A stretch of DNA of 64,000 nt from Sulfuricella sp. (GCA_028714315.1 JAQTMN010000005.1:1-64000), one strand, 5' to 3'. Positions 32,484 to 40,454 are shown, counted from the stretch's first letter. The notes: generated by a model not told the origin, from the sequence alone. Translations and numbers: made by a program.

Positions 32484-33980
32484 CTAATTCGCCACGGGAG
32501 AAAGATCGAGCAGCGCCCGGCACGCCTTGGCCAGCCCTTCATTGTCCGAAATCAGCAGGTCGATCCCGCCAAAGCGGCGCACCGCCTGCTCCAGCACGCT
32601 GCCGATGCCGTCTTCGGCCCAGGCCAGCCCAAGGTAATCGCAGCGCCGATATAGCGTCCGCACCGCCGGATCGGCGTCCAGCCCGACCACGGCGGCGCCG
32701 CGGGCGAGCAGGTCGTCGATTTTTTCCCGGTTTGCCCGCGCACCGTCCACCAGCACGACCTGGCCGGTCAGCTCGTGCTTGCTGCGCACGGCCTGCTCGA
32801 AGCCGCCGTACTCGATCTCGGCGGCGAGCACTTCGCGCGGCGAAAGAGATAGGTATTCATCCAGCGCTTCGGCGCGGCAGAAAATCGTCATGGCATGGCG
32901 GAACATTTCCGCCGTGGCGTCGGCGTAGAAGGCGTTGATTCCCGCCGCGGCGAAGCCCCACGCCGGGTCGATCGCCACGCGCGGCGCCGGGTCGGGCAGG
33001 CGCTTCGCATCGGCCGGGGCGTTTTCCGCCAGATAGCAGCGGTAGGCGGCGGCATAGCCGGCGACGTCGCGGCCCAGCAGCGGCAGGCGCTTGGTGAATA
33101 CCGCATGCTGCGGCGTGGCCGGGCCGCGCTGGGAAAGCGAGGCGAGATCGGGGCGGCGGGCGAAGGCGAGGCTCATCGGGTCGCCGCACACGTTCATCAC
33201 CATAGGGAAGCCGGCGGCGCGGGAGATGTCGCGGCGCAACGCGGCGATGGCCTCCGTGCCCGCCTCAATTTGTGCGGCGGGCGCAGCCGGGGCGGCGGAG
33301 AAGTGCGGTGGAATATCCCAGGCCTGCCGGCTTTTCAGGTAATCCTCGGCGCGGCTCACCAGCGCGATCATGCGCTCGTAGGACTCCTTCGCCGTATCGC
33401 CGAAGGCGAAAATACCGTGGTGCAGCAGCACCATGCCAATCGTGTCCGGCGTGGCGTGGCGGGCGAAAACTTCGTGGCAGACCTTGGCCAGCTCGAAGCC
33501 GGAATGCCGGTAAGGCACGACCAGCACGGCATCGCCGAAGGCGGCGCGGATGTGCGCCTCGCCGCTGCGGGTGTCGGCCAGCGCCAGCACCGCGTCGGCA
33601 TGGGTATGCTCCACCCACTTGAACGGCAGGTTGGCGTGGAGCACGGTTTCGATCGACGGCCGCGGCGCCTGCGGATCCTTCAGGGCGGCGCGGAATTCGG
33701 CGATCATCTCGTCGTTGCCGAGCGCCTCGCGCTCGATCAGCCGCCTGACCGGTTCGAGCCGCACCGGAGAAAAATCCTTCTCCGTCACCAGCGCCAGATC
33801 CGAGCCCGAGCCCTTGATGTACAGGATATCCTCGCCATCCTGCCGCAGCTTGACCGAAGTGTTGCCGCCGCCGTACATCGCCAGCGCCTTTTCGCCGCCG
33901 AGCAGGCGCGAGGTGTAGGCGCGCAAGGCAAGCTCGTTGCCGCATGCGGCCGCGGCGGCGTCGTTCCAGAGACTGTCCAT
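32484..33980 (-). CDS. Class II aldolase fused to a truncated short-chain dehydrogenase-like domain
   Basis: Of 498 residues, about 1-350 are a class II (Zn) aldolase: LAMYGGGNTSVKLRQDG (substrate loop), WVEHTHADAVLALADT (His ligands), VLLHHGIFAFGDTAKESYERM. It is of the RhaD-SDR type. From about residue 400, TGQVVLVDGARANREKIDDLL and LISDNEGLAKA resemble the first half of a Rossmann SDR. The protein ends after about 95 residues there, without the TGxxxGxG loop or the YxxxK site. It is next to mtnA, so methylthioribulose- or deoxyribulose-1-phosphate is a plausible substrate by inference. Confidence 0.85.
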   Translation of the reverse strand: MDSLWNDAAAAACGNELALRAYTSRLLGGEKALAMYGGGNTSVKLRQDGEDILYIKGSGSDLALVTEKDFSPVRLEPVRRLIEREALGNDEMIAEFRAALKDPQAPRPSIETVLHANLPFKWVEHTHADAVLALADTRSGEAHIRAAFGDAVLVVPYRHSGFELAKVCHEVFARHATPDTIGMVLLHHGIFAFGDTAKESYERMIALVSRAEDYLKSRQAWDIPPHFSAAPAAPAAQIEAGTEAIAALRRDISRAAGFPMVMNVCGDPMSLAFARRPDLASLSQRGPATPQHAVFTKRLPLLGRDVAGYAAAYRCYLAENAPADAKRLPDPAPRVAIDPAWGFAAAGINAFYADATAEMFRHAMTIFCRAEALDEYLSLSPREVLAAEIEYGGFEQAVRSKHELTGQVVLVDGARANREKIDDLLARGAAVVGLDADPAVRTLYRRCDYLGLAWAEDGIGSVLEQAVRRFGGIDLLISDNEGLAKACRALLDLSPVAN

Positions 33981-34025
33981 ATTCGCGTATTATAAGGGCA
34001 ATATCGTTTTTTCGAGGCCATCGAC

Positions 34026-34667
34026 ATGTCAGACTGCTGCGACCACGACCATCCCACGCCCCCGTCCGGCAGCCTAGGGATTCCCTGTGTCGGCCATTTC
34101 GACGCGGTCGCTTTCGAACAGGCCGTCACCGACCTGCTGCGCGCCTGCGGCGTTTCGCCGGACTGCACCCACACCGGCAAAACGGCGCGGCGCGTGCGCG
34201 ACCTGTGGGAAAAGCGCCTGCTCGGCGGCTACGACATGGATCCCGGCGAAGTGCTGGGCGAAGGCTTCGCCGACCCGCGCGAGGACATGGTGGTGATACG
34301 CGGCATCGCCGTGCACGGCGTCTGCCCGCATCATCTCGTGCCGTTTCGCGGCATCGCCCACGTCGCCTACATCCCCGGCGGACGGCTGCACGGCTTCGGC
34401 CGCATCGCCCGGCTGGTGGACGCCATCGGCCATCGTTTCACCTACCAGGAATGGATGACGCGCGACATCGCCGAAGCGCTGGTCGCGCACGGCAAGGCCA
34501 AGGGCGCCGCCTGCGTGATCGAGGCCGAGCAGCTCTGCCTGTTGCTGGGCGAAGACCGGCGCGGCGACGAGCGGGTCTACACCCAGGCCTTCACCGGCTG
34601 TTTCAAGGACAGCAACCAGTTCCGCAACGAATTCCTGCGCGCCATCCACGGCCAAATGCCCTACTAA
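34026..34667 (+). CDS. GTP cyclohydrolase I (FolE) family protein
   Basis: The 213-residue protein aligns along its length with FolE: HTGKTARRVRDLWEKRLLGGYD, VIRGIAVHGVCPHHLVPFRGIAHVAYIPGGRLHGFGRIARLVD, and QLCLLLG, with the end FKDSNQFRNEFLRAI. Zn ligands Cys-His in CPHH and Cys in EQLCLL are kept. The usual CEHH is CPHH and GLSKI is GFGRI, so it is a divergent member. The reaction would be GTP to dihydroneopterin triphosphate. It is divergent from the aldolase; a His/Cys-rich N-terminus (SDCCDHDH) may bind metal. Confidence 0.85.
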   Translation: MSDCCDHDHPTPPSGSLGIPCVGHFDAVAFEQAVTDLLRACGVSPDCTHTGKTARRVRDLWEKRLLGGYDMDPGEVLGEGFADPREDMVVIRGIAVHGVCPHHLVPFRGIAHVAYIPGGRLHGFGRIARLVDAIGHRFTYQEWMTRDIAEALVAHGKAKGAACVIEAEQLCLLLGEDRRGDERVYTQAFTGCFKDSNQFRNEFLRAIHGQMPY

Positions 34668-34671
34668 GGGC

Positions 34672-34700
34672 GTAGATCGGGCGCCCCGTGCCCGATCTAC
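34672..34700. repeat. Hairpin GTAGATCGGGC...GCCCGATCTAC
   Basis: The arms GTAGATCGGGC and GCCCGATCTAC flank GCCCCGT. This is a second member of the family at 14378, placed right after the folE-like stop, where it could terminate transcription. Confidence 0.8.
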
Positions 34701-34915
34701 TTCTGCTGGCAAAACGCCGCGCTACAGTCTATACATAGAAATGGACCCCTATCCGGGTCCTTCCCAGTACACCGCTCGCCGGCACATGGCAGGCGCGTGA
34801 CGATGAAGAAAAATCCAGATCGAAGGAGGATGCCGCGCCGGGCGATGCGGGGTTGCCTCGAGCCAGCGCGGCCAGCGAAGCGCGACCCCGAAATCGGCAA
34901 AATTGGAGGTGCGGC

Positions 34916-35323
34916 ATGTTAGGAGAAATGATCAGTCAAGCGCAGGGCCAGATCACGTCAATGAGGGTATTGCCCTCGGAAGGATCGGGCCTTTGCATCG
35001 AGAGCAGTTTCCAGGCAACCGGCAGCCTGCTCGGCAAGGACGTTACCGAAGTGGGAACCTATGTGGCCTCTCTCACGCCGGCCGGCGTGTTTCACGGCGA
35101 AGGCCAGGGCATGTTCACCACGCGGGACGGCGAAATCATCACCTGGACCGGACAAGGCGTCGGCAAACCGAAGGGAAGCGGCCAGGCCGCCAGCTGGCGG
35201 GGAGCACTCTACCTGCAGACCCAGGCGCAGCGGCTGGCGCAGTTGAACAGCATGGCGCTCGTCTTCGAGTATGAGGTGGACGAGAGCGGAAAGGTCCAGG
35301 GCAAGCTCTGGGAATGGAAGTAA
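34916..35323 (+). CDS. Conserved protein of unknown function (135 residues)
   Basis: The product starts MLGEMISQAQGQITSMRVLP after GGAGGT. It contains LGKDVTEVGTYVASLTPAGVFHGEGQGMFTTRDGEIITWTGQGVGKP and ends FEYEVDESGKVQGKLWEWK. The pattern of alternating hydrophobic strands suggests a small beta-barrel. There is no signal peptide or membrane segment. I recall similar sequences as conserved hypotheticals but know of no function. It is a single gene, convergent with the PsiF-repeat gene. Confidence 0.75.
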   Translation: MLGEMISQAQGQITSMRVLPSEGSGLCIESSFQATGSLLGKDVTEVGTYVASLTPAGVFHGEGQGMFTTRDGEIITWTGQGVGKPKGSGQAASWRGALYLQTQAQRLAQLNSMALVFEYEVDESGKVQGKLWEWK

Positions 35324-35374
35324 GCGAGGCAGGCGGGTCGGATGCGAATCCCAACCCGCCGCGCCAGCCTACCT

Positions 35375-35707
35375 TTACTTCATGTTTTCCGGCCCCTTGG
35401 CCTTCAGGCAACCGCTCATGAACTTCTTGCGCTCGTCGCCTTTCTTGCCGTCGGCCGCTTTATTGCAGGTGGCCATGGGGGTCAGCTTCGGCGCCGGTTC
35501 CGCGGGTGCCGCGGCCTCGGGTGCCTTGGCCTTCAGGCAGTCGCTCATGAATTTCTTGCGCTCGTCGCCTTTCAGCGCCTTCTCGCCCGCTTCCTTGTTG
35601 CAGGCGCCCATCTTGGTCTGCTGCGCGGTCGGCGCTTTTCCATCGGCCGCATAAGCGCCGGCGGCAAAGCCGGCGGCCAGAAACAAAGCGATCAACGTAT
35701 TTTTCAT
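35375..35707 (-). CDS. Secreted PsiF-repeat protein
   Basis: The 110-residue protein has a signal peptide (MKNTLIALFLAAGFAAGAYA). Two PsiF repeats follow, each with M-x2-C-N-K ... KGDERKKFMSxCLKAK, joined by an Ala/Pro linker. The first repeat has EAGEKALKGDERKKF and the second AADGKKGDERKKF, and both keep the Cys pair. E. coli PsiF is phosphate-starvation induced; its role is unknown. GGAGAT precedes the ATG. The gene is monocistronic. Confidence 0.85.
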   Translation of the reverse strand: MKNTLIALFLAAGFAAGAYAADGKAPTAQQTKMGACNKEAGEKALKGDERKKFMSDCLKAKAPEAAAPAEPAPKLTPMATCNKAADGKKGDERKKFMSGCLKAKGPENMK

Positions 35708-35864
35708 GTTATCTCCTTTTTGGTTGGTAAATCCCACGATTGCGCCACATGCCTTGGACTCGACATGCCCCCGGCTTGCGGCGGCGCATCAGTGTAACCC
35801 GTATCCGATCGGCCGGATACCGGAGTGCTCTTGACGGCTTATCGGGGCGGCGGCTGGTCCGGCG

Positions 35865-37928
35865 TCAGCCTGGCCGCACGTCGCAAGAGACGCCGCGCAG
35901 GGCATTGCTGCCGGATACGGCATCGAAGCGCTCCCCGTCCATGGCGGCGTTATAGTTGACGCTCCGGACATCGTGCCACCAGCCATAGTGAGCCCAGACC
36001 GTGCCGGCCGCGAGTTTGAGATTGATTTCCGCGCGGTAATGCACCTCGCCGGTCGCGGTGCGGACCACGATGGCGCCGCCGGACGCCACGCCGCGTGCCA
36101 TCGCGACATCCGGCGCGAGTTCGGCCACGGGTTCGGGCTGGCGCTTGCGCAGGCTGTCGATCTGCCGGAACTGGCTATGGCAATAGGCAACCGTCTTGCC
36201 GCAGGTCAGCGTGAACGGCAGCGCCGGATCGGCGGCAGGCGGCCGCCAGATCGGCAGAGCCCCGCCTCCCAGCCGGGCAAGCGTTTCAGACCACAGCGTG
36301 ATGCGGGGGACAGGCGGCTCGCTTCCCAGATTGGGAGCGGCCAGGCCGCGGCGTTGAGTCCGCAGGCTTGCCGCGTCCAGCCCGCTGGGAGCGAGGATGT
36401 GGGCGAGCCCGGCTTCGGGGTCGCCGCCGAAAAATGCATCGCTCAAGCCCAGGGTTCGAGCCAGGCCGAAAACAATGGCGGTGTCGGCGCGCGCCTCGCC
36501 GGGCGGCCGCGCCACGGCGGGACGCAGCTGGACGTGCGCTTCGGCGCTTTCGTCCACCATGAATCCGCCTTGCAGCCCCTCCCGTTCCCAGCACGACGAC
36601 GCCGGCAGCAGCAAGTCCGCCCAGCGGGCGGAGGGCGTTTCGAACAGCTCGGTCTGGACGAAAAAATCCAGCTTCGCCAGAGCCTCCTCGGTATGGCGGG
36701 TCGCCGGTTTGGAAACCAGGAAATTGCCACCGAAAGCGACCAGCGCCCGGATCGGATAACGCTGTTCCGAGACGATGGCGCCGAACAGGTCGCGAGTCGT
36801 GATCCAGCCGCGGGATGGCGGGCCAAAGGGGCGCTCCTCGATACCGAGCGTCCGAGCCCGGACTTCGGGGGCGACCTGGTCGAAAGCGGCAATATCGTTC
36901 AGCCGGGCCTTGGCGAACCAGCGGTTGCCGCCCGGCTGGCCGAGACTGCCGGTGAGCGCGTACAACAGGTTGATCGCCCGCGTGGCGGCGGTGGCCTGTT
37001 CCTGCTGGCAGGTGCCGGTCCAGGTGTAGAGGCTGACCGGCTTCGCCGTACCGAGCAGGTCGGCAACCTGACGCAACGCATCCTCGGCAATACCGGTGAC
37101 GTCGGCAACCCGTTCCGGCGGCCAGGCCGAGGCATGCTCGGCCAAACGCTCGAGCACGGTGCCTGGCCCATCCGGAGCGGGAGAAAAAGCATCGCTGTGC
37201 CAGCGCAAAAAGTCGAGATCGGCGCCGCCTTCGGACAGCAGCAGATGGATCAGGCCGAGGGCGAGCGCCGCATCCGTGCCGGGCTTCACCGCCAGCCAGA
37301 CGTCGGCGCCGTTGGCCAGCCCACTCTTGCGAGGATCGACGACGACGAGCTTGGCCCCGCGCTGCTGCGCGGCGCGAATGCGCTCGGCGTGGGCCAGCCA
37401 AGTGGCGGAAGGATTGCTCCCCCACAGCAAAATGGTGCCGGTATTGGCGTAGTCGGGCATGCCCAGGCCGCCGCCCCAGGTGAGGGCGGGGCTGAAGTCC
37501 CGATGCCAGTTGCAATTTTCGGTGGCGAATACGAGATTGGGGCTCCCCCAGACATGGGCAAGGCGGTGTATCCAGCCGAAGCTGTCGGCGACGGCGGTGC
37601 CGCTTGGCGTCGCGACGGCGAACGCCGTGCCCTCGGGACCGGCGGCCCGCAGATGCCGGCCGGCCAGGGCCAGGGCTTCGTCCCAGCCGATGGGCTGCCA
37701 GCCGGGGTCGGGATCGCCTTTCGGCCTGGTACGCAGGAGCGGCATGGTTAGCCGCTCGCGGTGGGCCGCCAGCTCGGGGGCCGCCTTGGCCTTGATGCAT
37801 ATGGCGCGGCCGGTGGGATGGCCGGGGTCGGGCGCGACGCTCACCAGCCTTCCGTCTTCGACGGTAGCCAGGCAGCCGCAGCGGGATATGCACAACGCGC
37901 AATAAGTATGGAAAGTTTCACGTGCCAT
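35865..37928 (-). CDS. Molybdopterin oxidoreductase (DMSO reductase superfamily, catalytic subunit)
   Basis: The 687-residue protein has an N-terminal [4Fe-4S] site C-x2-C-x3-C...C (YCALCISRCGC...RAICIKA), then GWDEALALAGRHL. ENCNWHRDF probably supplies the Cys ligand to Mo or W. The bis-MGD binding parts (ILLWGSNPSATW, KLVVVDPRKSGLA) and the C-terminal barrel domain (HSQFRQIDSLR, KLAAGTVWAHYGWW) follow. No electron-transfer or membrane subunit and no Tat leader are present, so it looks soluble and single-subunit. Start 37928 is preferred over 37982. Substrate is unknown. A TetR operator-like core lies upstream at 38010. Confidence 0.88.
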   Translation of the reverse strand: MARETFHTYCALCISRCGCLATVEDGRLVSVAPDPGHPTGRAICIKAKAAPELAAHRERLTMPLLRTRPKGDPDPGWQPIGWDEALALAGRHLRAAGPEGTAFAVATPSGTAVADSFGWIHRLAHVWGSPNLVFATENCNWHRDFSPALTWGGGLGMPDYANTGTILLWGSNPSATWLAHAERIRAAQQRGAKLVVVDPRKSGLANGADVWLAVKPGTDAALALGLIHLLLSEGGADLDFLRWHSDAFSPAPDGPGTVLERLAEHASAWPPERVADVTGIAEDALRQVADLLGTAKPVSLYTWTGTCQQEQATAATRAINLLYALTGSLGQPGGNRWFAKARLNDIAAFDQVAPEVRARTLGIEERPFGPPSRGWITTRDLFGAIVSEQRYPIRALVAFGGNFLVSKPATRHTEEALAKLDFFVQTELFETPSARWADLLLPASSCWEREGLQGGFMVDESAEAHVQLRPAVARPPGEARADTAIVFGLARTLGLSDAFFGGDPEAGLAHILAPSGLDAASLRTQRRGLAAPNLGSEPPVPRITLWSETLARLGGGALPIWRPPAADPALPFTLTCGKTVAYCHSQFRQIDSLRKRQPEPVAELAPDVAMARGVASGGAIVVRTATGEVHYRAEINLKLAAGTVWAHYGWWHDVRSVNYNAAMDGERFDAVSGSNALRGVSCDVRPG

Positions 37929-38009
37929 CGTGAGGCTCCGGGACAACGGTTGAAATCGGCGAAAAAGGCGCGGAAATTCCACCGCCCACTGGGAATGCTA
38001 GACCCTCCG

Positions 38010-38021
38010 GCCGATCGGTAC
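38010..38021. promoter_or_regulatory. Possible TetR operator half/core upstream of Mo-enzyme gene
   Basis: GCCGATCGGTAC shares CCGATCGGTA with the perfect palindrome in front of the TetR gene (38107-38124). It lies 82 bases upstream of the Mo-enzyme start, between the two divergent genes. Confidence 0.45.
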
Positions 38022-38106
38022 AATCAGCCGGCCTAGCTAGCCTCGGCTAGTTATTCTGGGTATTTGCATGTCCTATCCGATGGTCGCGGCAAATCCGCTT
38101 GACACG

Positions 38107-38124
38107 ACATACCGATCGGTATGT
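38107..38124. promoter_or_regulatory. TetR operator, perfect 18 bp palindrome
   Basis: ACATACCGATCGGTATGT is an exact palindrome ending 10 bases before the ATG of the TetR gene. It closely matches the site at 38868-38889 in front of the next gene (ATACCGA / TCGGTAT arms). It is therefore the likely autoregulatory operator. Confidence 0.8.
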
Positions 38125-38133
38125 AATGACGTC

Positions 38134-38739
38134 ATGGACAACCGCAAACCCGACCTCACCCGCCGTCAGATCCTCGACGCCGCATTTTGCGAAATTCATC
38201 GCTGCGGCTTCCAGGCGGCCAGCATCGCCAATATCCTGGCCGATACGAAGCTGACCAAGGGCGCGTTGTATCACCACTTTCCCACCAAGCAGGCGCTGGG
38301 GTTGGCGGTGATCGACGAGGTCATCGGGGAAAGGCTGGATGGACTGATATTCAAGCCGCTACGCGAAAGCGAGCGGCCGGTGGAAACCCTGCTCGAAATC
38401 ATCGCCACCATCGACGATTGGCGGCCGGCTAACTTCATCGACTTGGGCTGCCCGCTCAACAACCTGATGCAGGAGATGAGCCCGCTCGACGAGGCGTTCA
38501 AGCACCGCCTGAACGCGGTGCTGACTATCTGGAAGGACACCCTGGAAAACGCCCTGCGGCGCGGCCAGGCGCAGGGCACGGTGCGCCCGGAAGTGGACTG
38601 CAAGGCAGTAGCGTTGTTCGTGGTATCGGCATGGGAAGGCTGCATCGGCATCGCCAAGAATTTGCAGTCTCCCGAGGCGTTTAGCCTGTGCATGCGCCAA
38701 TTGCACGACTACGTGCGGGGAATGACGGTGCCGACATAA
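38134..38739 (+). CDS. TetR/AcrR family transcriptional regulator
   Basis: The 201-residue protein has an N-terminal TetR helix-turn-helix: TRRQILDAAFCEIHRCGFQAASIANILADTKLTKGALYHHFPTKQALGLAVID. A ligand domain with a TetR_C_6-like pattern follows (DLGCPLNNLMQEMSPLDEAFKHRL). The start at 38134 follows the operator; the earlier in-frame ATG at 38068 would include the operator in the coding region. It probably represses itself and the three-gene redox operon downstream through the paired palindromes. Confidence 0.93.
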   Translation: MDNRKPDLTRRQILDAAFCEIHRCGFQAASIANILADTKLTKGALYHHFPTKQALGLAVIDEVIGERLDGLIFKPLRESERPVETLLEIIATIDDWRPANFIDLGCPLNNLMQEMSPLDEAFKHRLNAVLTIWKDTLENALRRGQAQGTVRPEVDCKAVALFVVSAWEGCIGIAKNLQSPEAFSLCMRQLHDYVRGMTVPT

Positions 38740-38750
38740 GTGCCGATTTT

Positions 38751-38833
38751 GTAACTACTCAGGGCTGTTTTCCCCCTTCTCCCGCCTGCGGGAGGGGCTC
38801 ACGCCGCATATTCACGAATGCCTGAGTAGTTAC
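38751..38833. repeat. 83 bp element with 13 bp terminal inverted repeats
   Basis: GTAACTACTCAGG (38751-38763) is the exact complement of the right end (38821-38833). Inside is a degenerate CTTCTCCCGCCTGCGGGAGG hairpin followed by CGCCGCATATTCACGAATG. The same tail CGCCGCATATTCGCGAATGCCTGAGTAG occurs at 61177-61204. It sits between the TetR gene and its target operon. Confidence 0.82.
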
Positions 38834-38867
38834 CGATTTTTTTGCATTAGATTTTTTTGCATTATCA

Positions 38868-38889
38868 GCATACCGAATGGTCGGTATGC
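38868..38889. promoter_or_regulatory. Second TetR operator palindrome
   Basis: GCATACCGA and TCGGTATGC form arms around ATGG, 20 bases before the start of the carboxymuconolactone decarboxylase-family gene. The arms match those of the palindrome at 38107-38124. Confidence 0.75.
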
Positions 38890-38909
38890 ATTTTAATAGG
38901 AGCGCACGA

Positions 38910-39443
38910 ATGAGCATAGTCCAGACCGTAGCACCCGAGCAGGCCAGCGGAAAAGTGGCGCAGATATACGCCCGCTTTCAGGAAGCCATGGGACGAGTTC
39001 CGACCGGGTTCCAATTGTATAGCGCCAGCCCCGACTTGCTGGAGCAGTTGGCACAGCAAACTGCGTACTACATGCAGCATCCGACCCTGGGTTTCGCCCT
39101 TCTGGCACTGATCCGCATGCTAGTGTCGGAGCAGAACGATTGCGCCTATTGCATCGGCTTCAACGAAAGCCTGCTGATCGACCGGCTAGGCTACTCGCCG
39201 GACCAGATTGCCGCTATCAAGCGCGATCCGGCGACGGCGCCGCTGGACGAAAGGGACAAGGCCATGTTGCTGTTCGTGCTGAAAGGAACGTGCAAACCCA
39301 AGACGATCACGGCAGACGATCTCGACCGCTTGCGCACCTTGGGATGGAATGATCGCGACATCGTCGATGGCCTCTACCATGGCGCCCGCAACGCCGCCGT
39401 GGACATCATGTTCGATGCCCTGAAGGTGGAAAACGATTTTTGA
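38910..39443 (+). CDS. Carboxymuconolactone decarboxylase / AhpD-like family protein
   Basis: The 177-residue protein has the CMD helical core with the redox CxxC motif in EQNDCAYCIGFNESLLIDRLG and the downstream helix LDERDKAMLLFVLKG. AhpD-like proteins act as disulfide-exchange peroxidase partners. TAGGAG precedes the ATG at 38910; the in-frame ATG at 38877 falls inside the operator. It is the first gene of an operon with the 75-residue protein and a nitroreductase, under TetR control by inference. Confidence 0.88.
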   Translation: MSIVQTVAPEQASGKVAQIYARFQEAMGRVPTGFQLYSASPDLLEQLAQQTAYYMQHPTLGFALLALIRMLVSEQNDCAYCIGFNESLLIDRLGYSPDQIAAIKRDPATAPLDERDKAMLLFVLKGTCKPKTITADDLDRLRTLGWNDRDIVDGLYHGARNAAVDIMFDALKVENDF

Positions 39444-39474
39444 ACCGGAACAAACTTTGACGAGGGAGAGCATC

Positions 39475-39702
39475 ATGCAAATCAGCGACATCCTCATACA
39501 CGTCGACGAAACGCTGGACACCGATCGGAGACAGGCGCTGGAGGAAAGGGTGCGCACATTGCCGGGCGTGCTCGCGCCGCGCTTCAATCCGGGGCGCGAC
39601 CACCTGCTCCTGGTGGCCTTCGATCCCGAGCGTACCCGGATTTCCGACCTGCTCGGCGAAGTCGTCGCGGCGGGCTACCGGGCGCAACTGGTCGGCGCAT
39701 GA
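39475..39702 (+). CDS. Small HMA-fold-like protein (75 residues)
   Basis: The product MQISDILIHVDETLDTDRRQALEERVRTLPGVL...FNPGRDHLLLVAFDPERTRISDLLGEVVAAGYRAQLVGA has the beta-alpha-beta-beta-alpha-beta rhythm of heavy-metal-associated domains. It lacks the CxxC metal site. GAGGGAG precedes the ATG. It lies 31 bases after the AhpD-like gene and 34 before the nitroreductase gene, so it belongs to that operon. A regulatory or partner role is likely, but no function is known. Confidence 0.78.
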   Translation: MQISDILIHVDETLDTDRRQALEERVRTLPGVLAPRFNPGRDHLLLVAFDPERTRISDLLGEVVAAGYRAQLVGA

Positions 39703-39736
39703 ACTGACGCATCATCAATCACCAAGGAGAAAAAAC

Positions 39737-40357
39737 ATGAACGTTTCAACCGCCATCGAACAACGCCGCGCCGTCAAGGGTTTCGACCCGGAACACCGCA
39801 TGACCGAAGCGGAAATCGACAACCTGATGTCGCTCGCCATGCTCTCGCCCAGCGCCTTCAACATCCAGAACTGGCGCTTCGTGCTGGTGCGCGACCCGGA
39901 ACTGCGCAAGCAGGTGCGGGCGGCGGCCTGGGACCAGGCGCAGGTCACCGACGCCTCGCTGCTGGTGGTGCTGACCGCCGACCTCGGTGCCTGGGACAAG
40001 GAACCGGGGCGCTACTGGAAAAACGCGCCGCAACCGGTGCAGGACTACCTCGTCCCGGCCATCGGCCAGTATTATCGCGGCCGTGAGCAGGTGCAGCGCG
40101 ACGAGGCCATGCGCTCCTGCGGCATCGCCGCGATGACCCTGATGCTGGCGGCGAAGGAAATGGGCTACGACTCCTGCCCGATGGACGGCTTCGATTTCGA
40201 CGCCGTGGGCCAGCTCGTCAACCTGCCGCAAGATCACGTGATCGCCCTATTCGTCGCCATCGGCAAGGGCGTGCGCGAGCCCTTCCCCCGCGGCGGCCAG
40301 TTGCCGGCAAGCGCGGTGGTGGTGCGGGACCGGTTTGCCCAAGGAAACGCTGATTAA
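39737..40357 (+). CDS. Nitroreductase family protein
   Basis: The 206-residue protein starts MNVSTAIEQRRAVKGFDPEHRMTEAEID and has MLSPSAFNIQNWRFVLVRDPE, the FMN-binding parts of the family. MTLMLAAKEMGYDSCPMDGFD and FVAIGKG follow. Members are FMN-dependent NAD(P)H oxidoreductases that act on nitro groups, quinones or enones. AAGGAG precedes the ATG. It closes the TetR-linked redox operon. Confidence 0.92.
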   Translation: MNVSTAIEQRRAVKGFDPEHRMTEAEIDNLMSLAMLSPSAFNIQNWRFVLVRDPELRKQVRAAAWDQAQVTDASLLVVLTADLGAWDKEPGRYWKNAPQPVQDYLVPAIGQYYRGREQVQRDEAMRSCGIAAMTLMLAAKEMGYDSCPMDGFDFDAVGQLVNLPQDHVIALFVAIGKGVREPFPRGGQLPASAVVVRDRFAQGNAD

Positions 40358-40359
40358 AC

Positions 40360-40430
40360 GTCATTCCCGCGAAAACGGGAAATCCATACGGCACTGAAAA
40401 TACTGGATTCCCGCCTTCGCGGGAATGACG
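40360..40430. repeat. Inverted repeat GTCATTCCCGCGAA...TTCGCGGGAATGAC, copy 1
   Basis: Arms GTCATTCCCGCGAAaaCGGGAA and the complement TTCCCGCCTTCGCGGGAATGAC lie around a loop with CAGTATTTTC-like text. A related copy is at 51538-51597. It lies between the convergent nitroreductase and methyltransferase genes, where it may terminate both. Confidence 0.88.
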
Positions 40431-40454
40431 AAATCGGAATAAATCAGCGCATCC

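Noticed and set aside
31221-32654. Plus-strand 477-codon frame opposite mtnA
   Set aside because: It is antisense to a clearly recognised MtnA and low in motif content, with the composition typical of shadow frames.
34668-34915. Short frames between the folE-like gene and the 135-residue protein gene
   Set aside because: No ribosome site with a conserved start or recognisable peptide; the only structured part is the hairpin at 34672-34700.
38751-38833. Reading the TetR-downstream hairpin as a simple terminator
   Set aside because: The 13 bp perfect ends and the shared tail at 61.2 kb show it is a dispersed element, although it might also terminate transcription.
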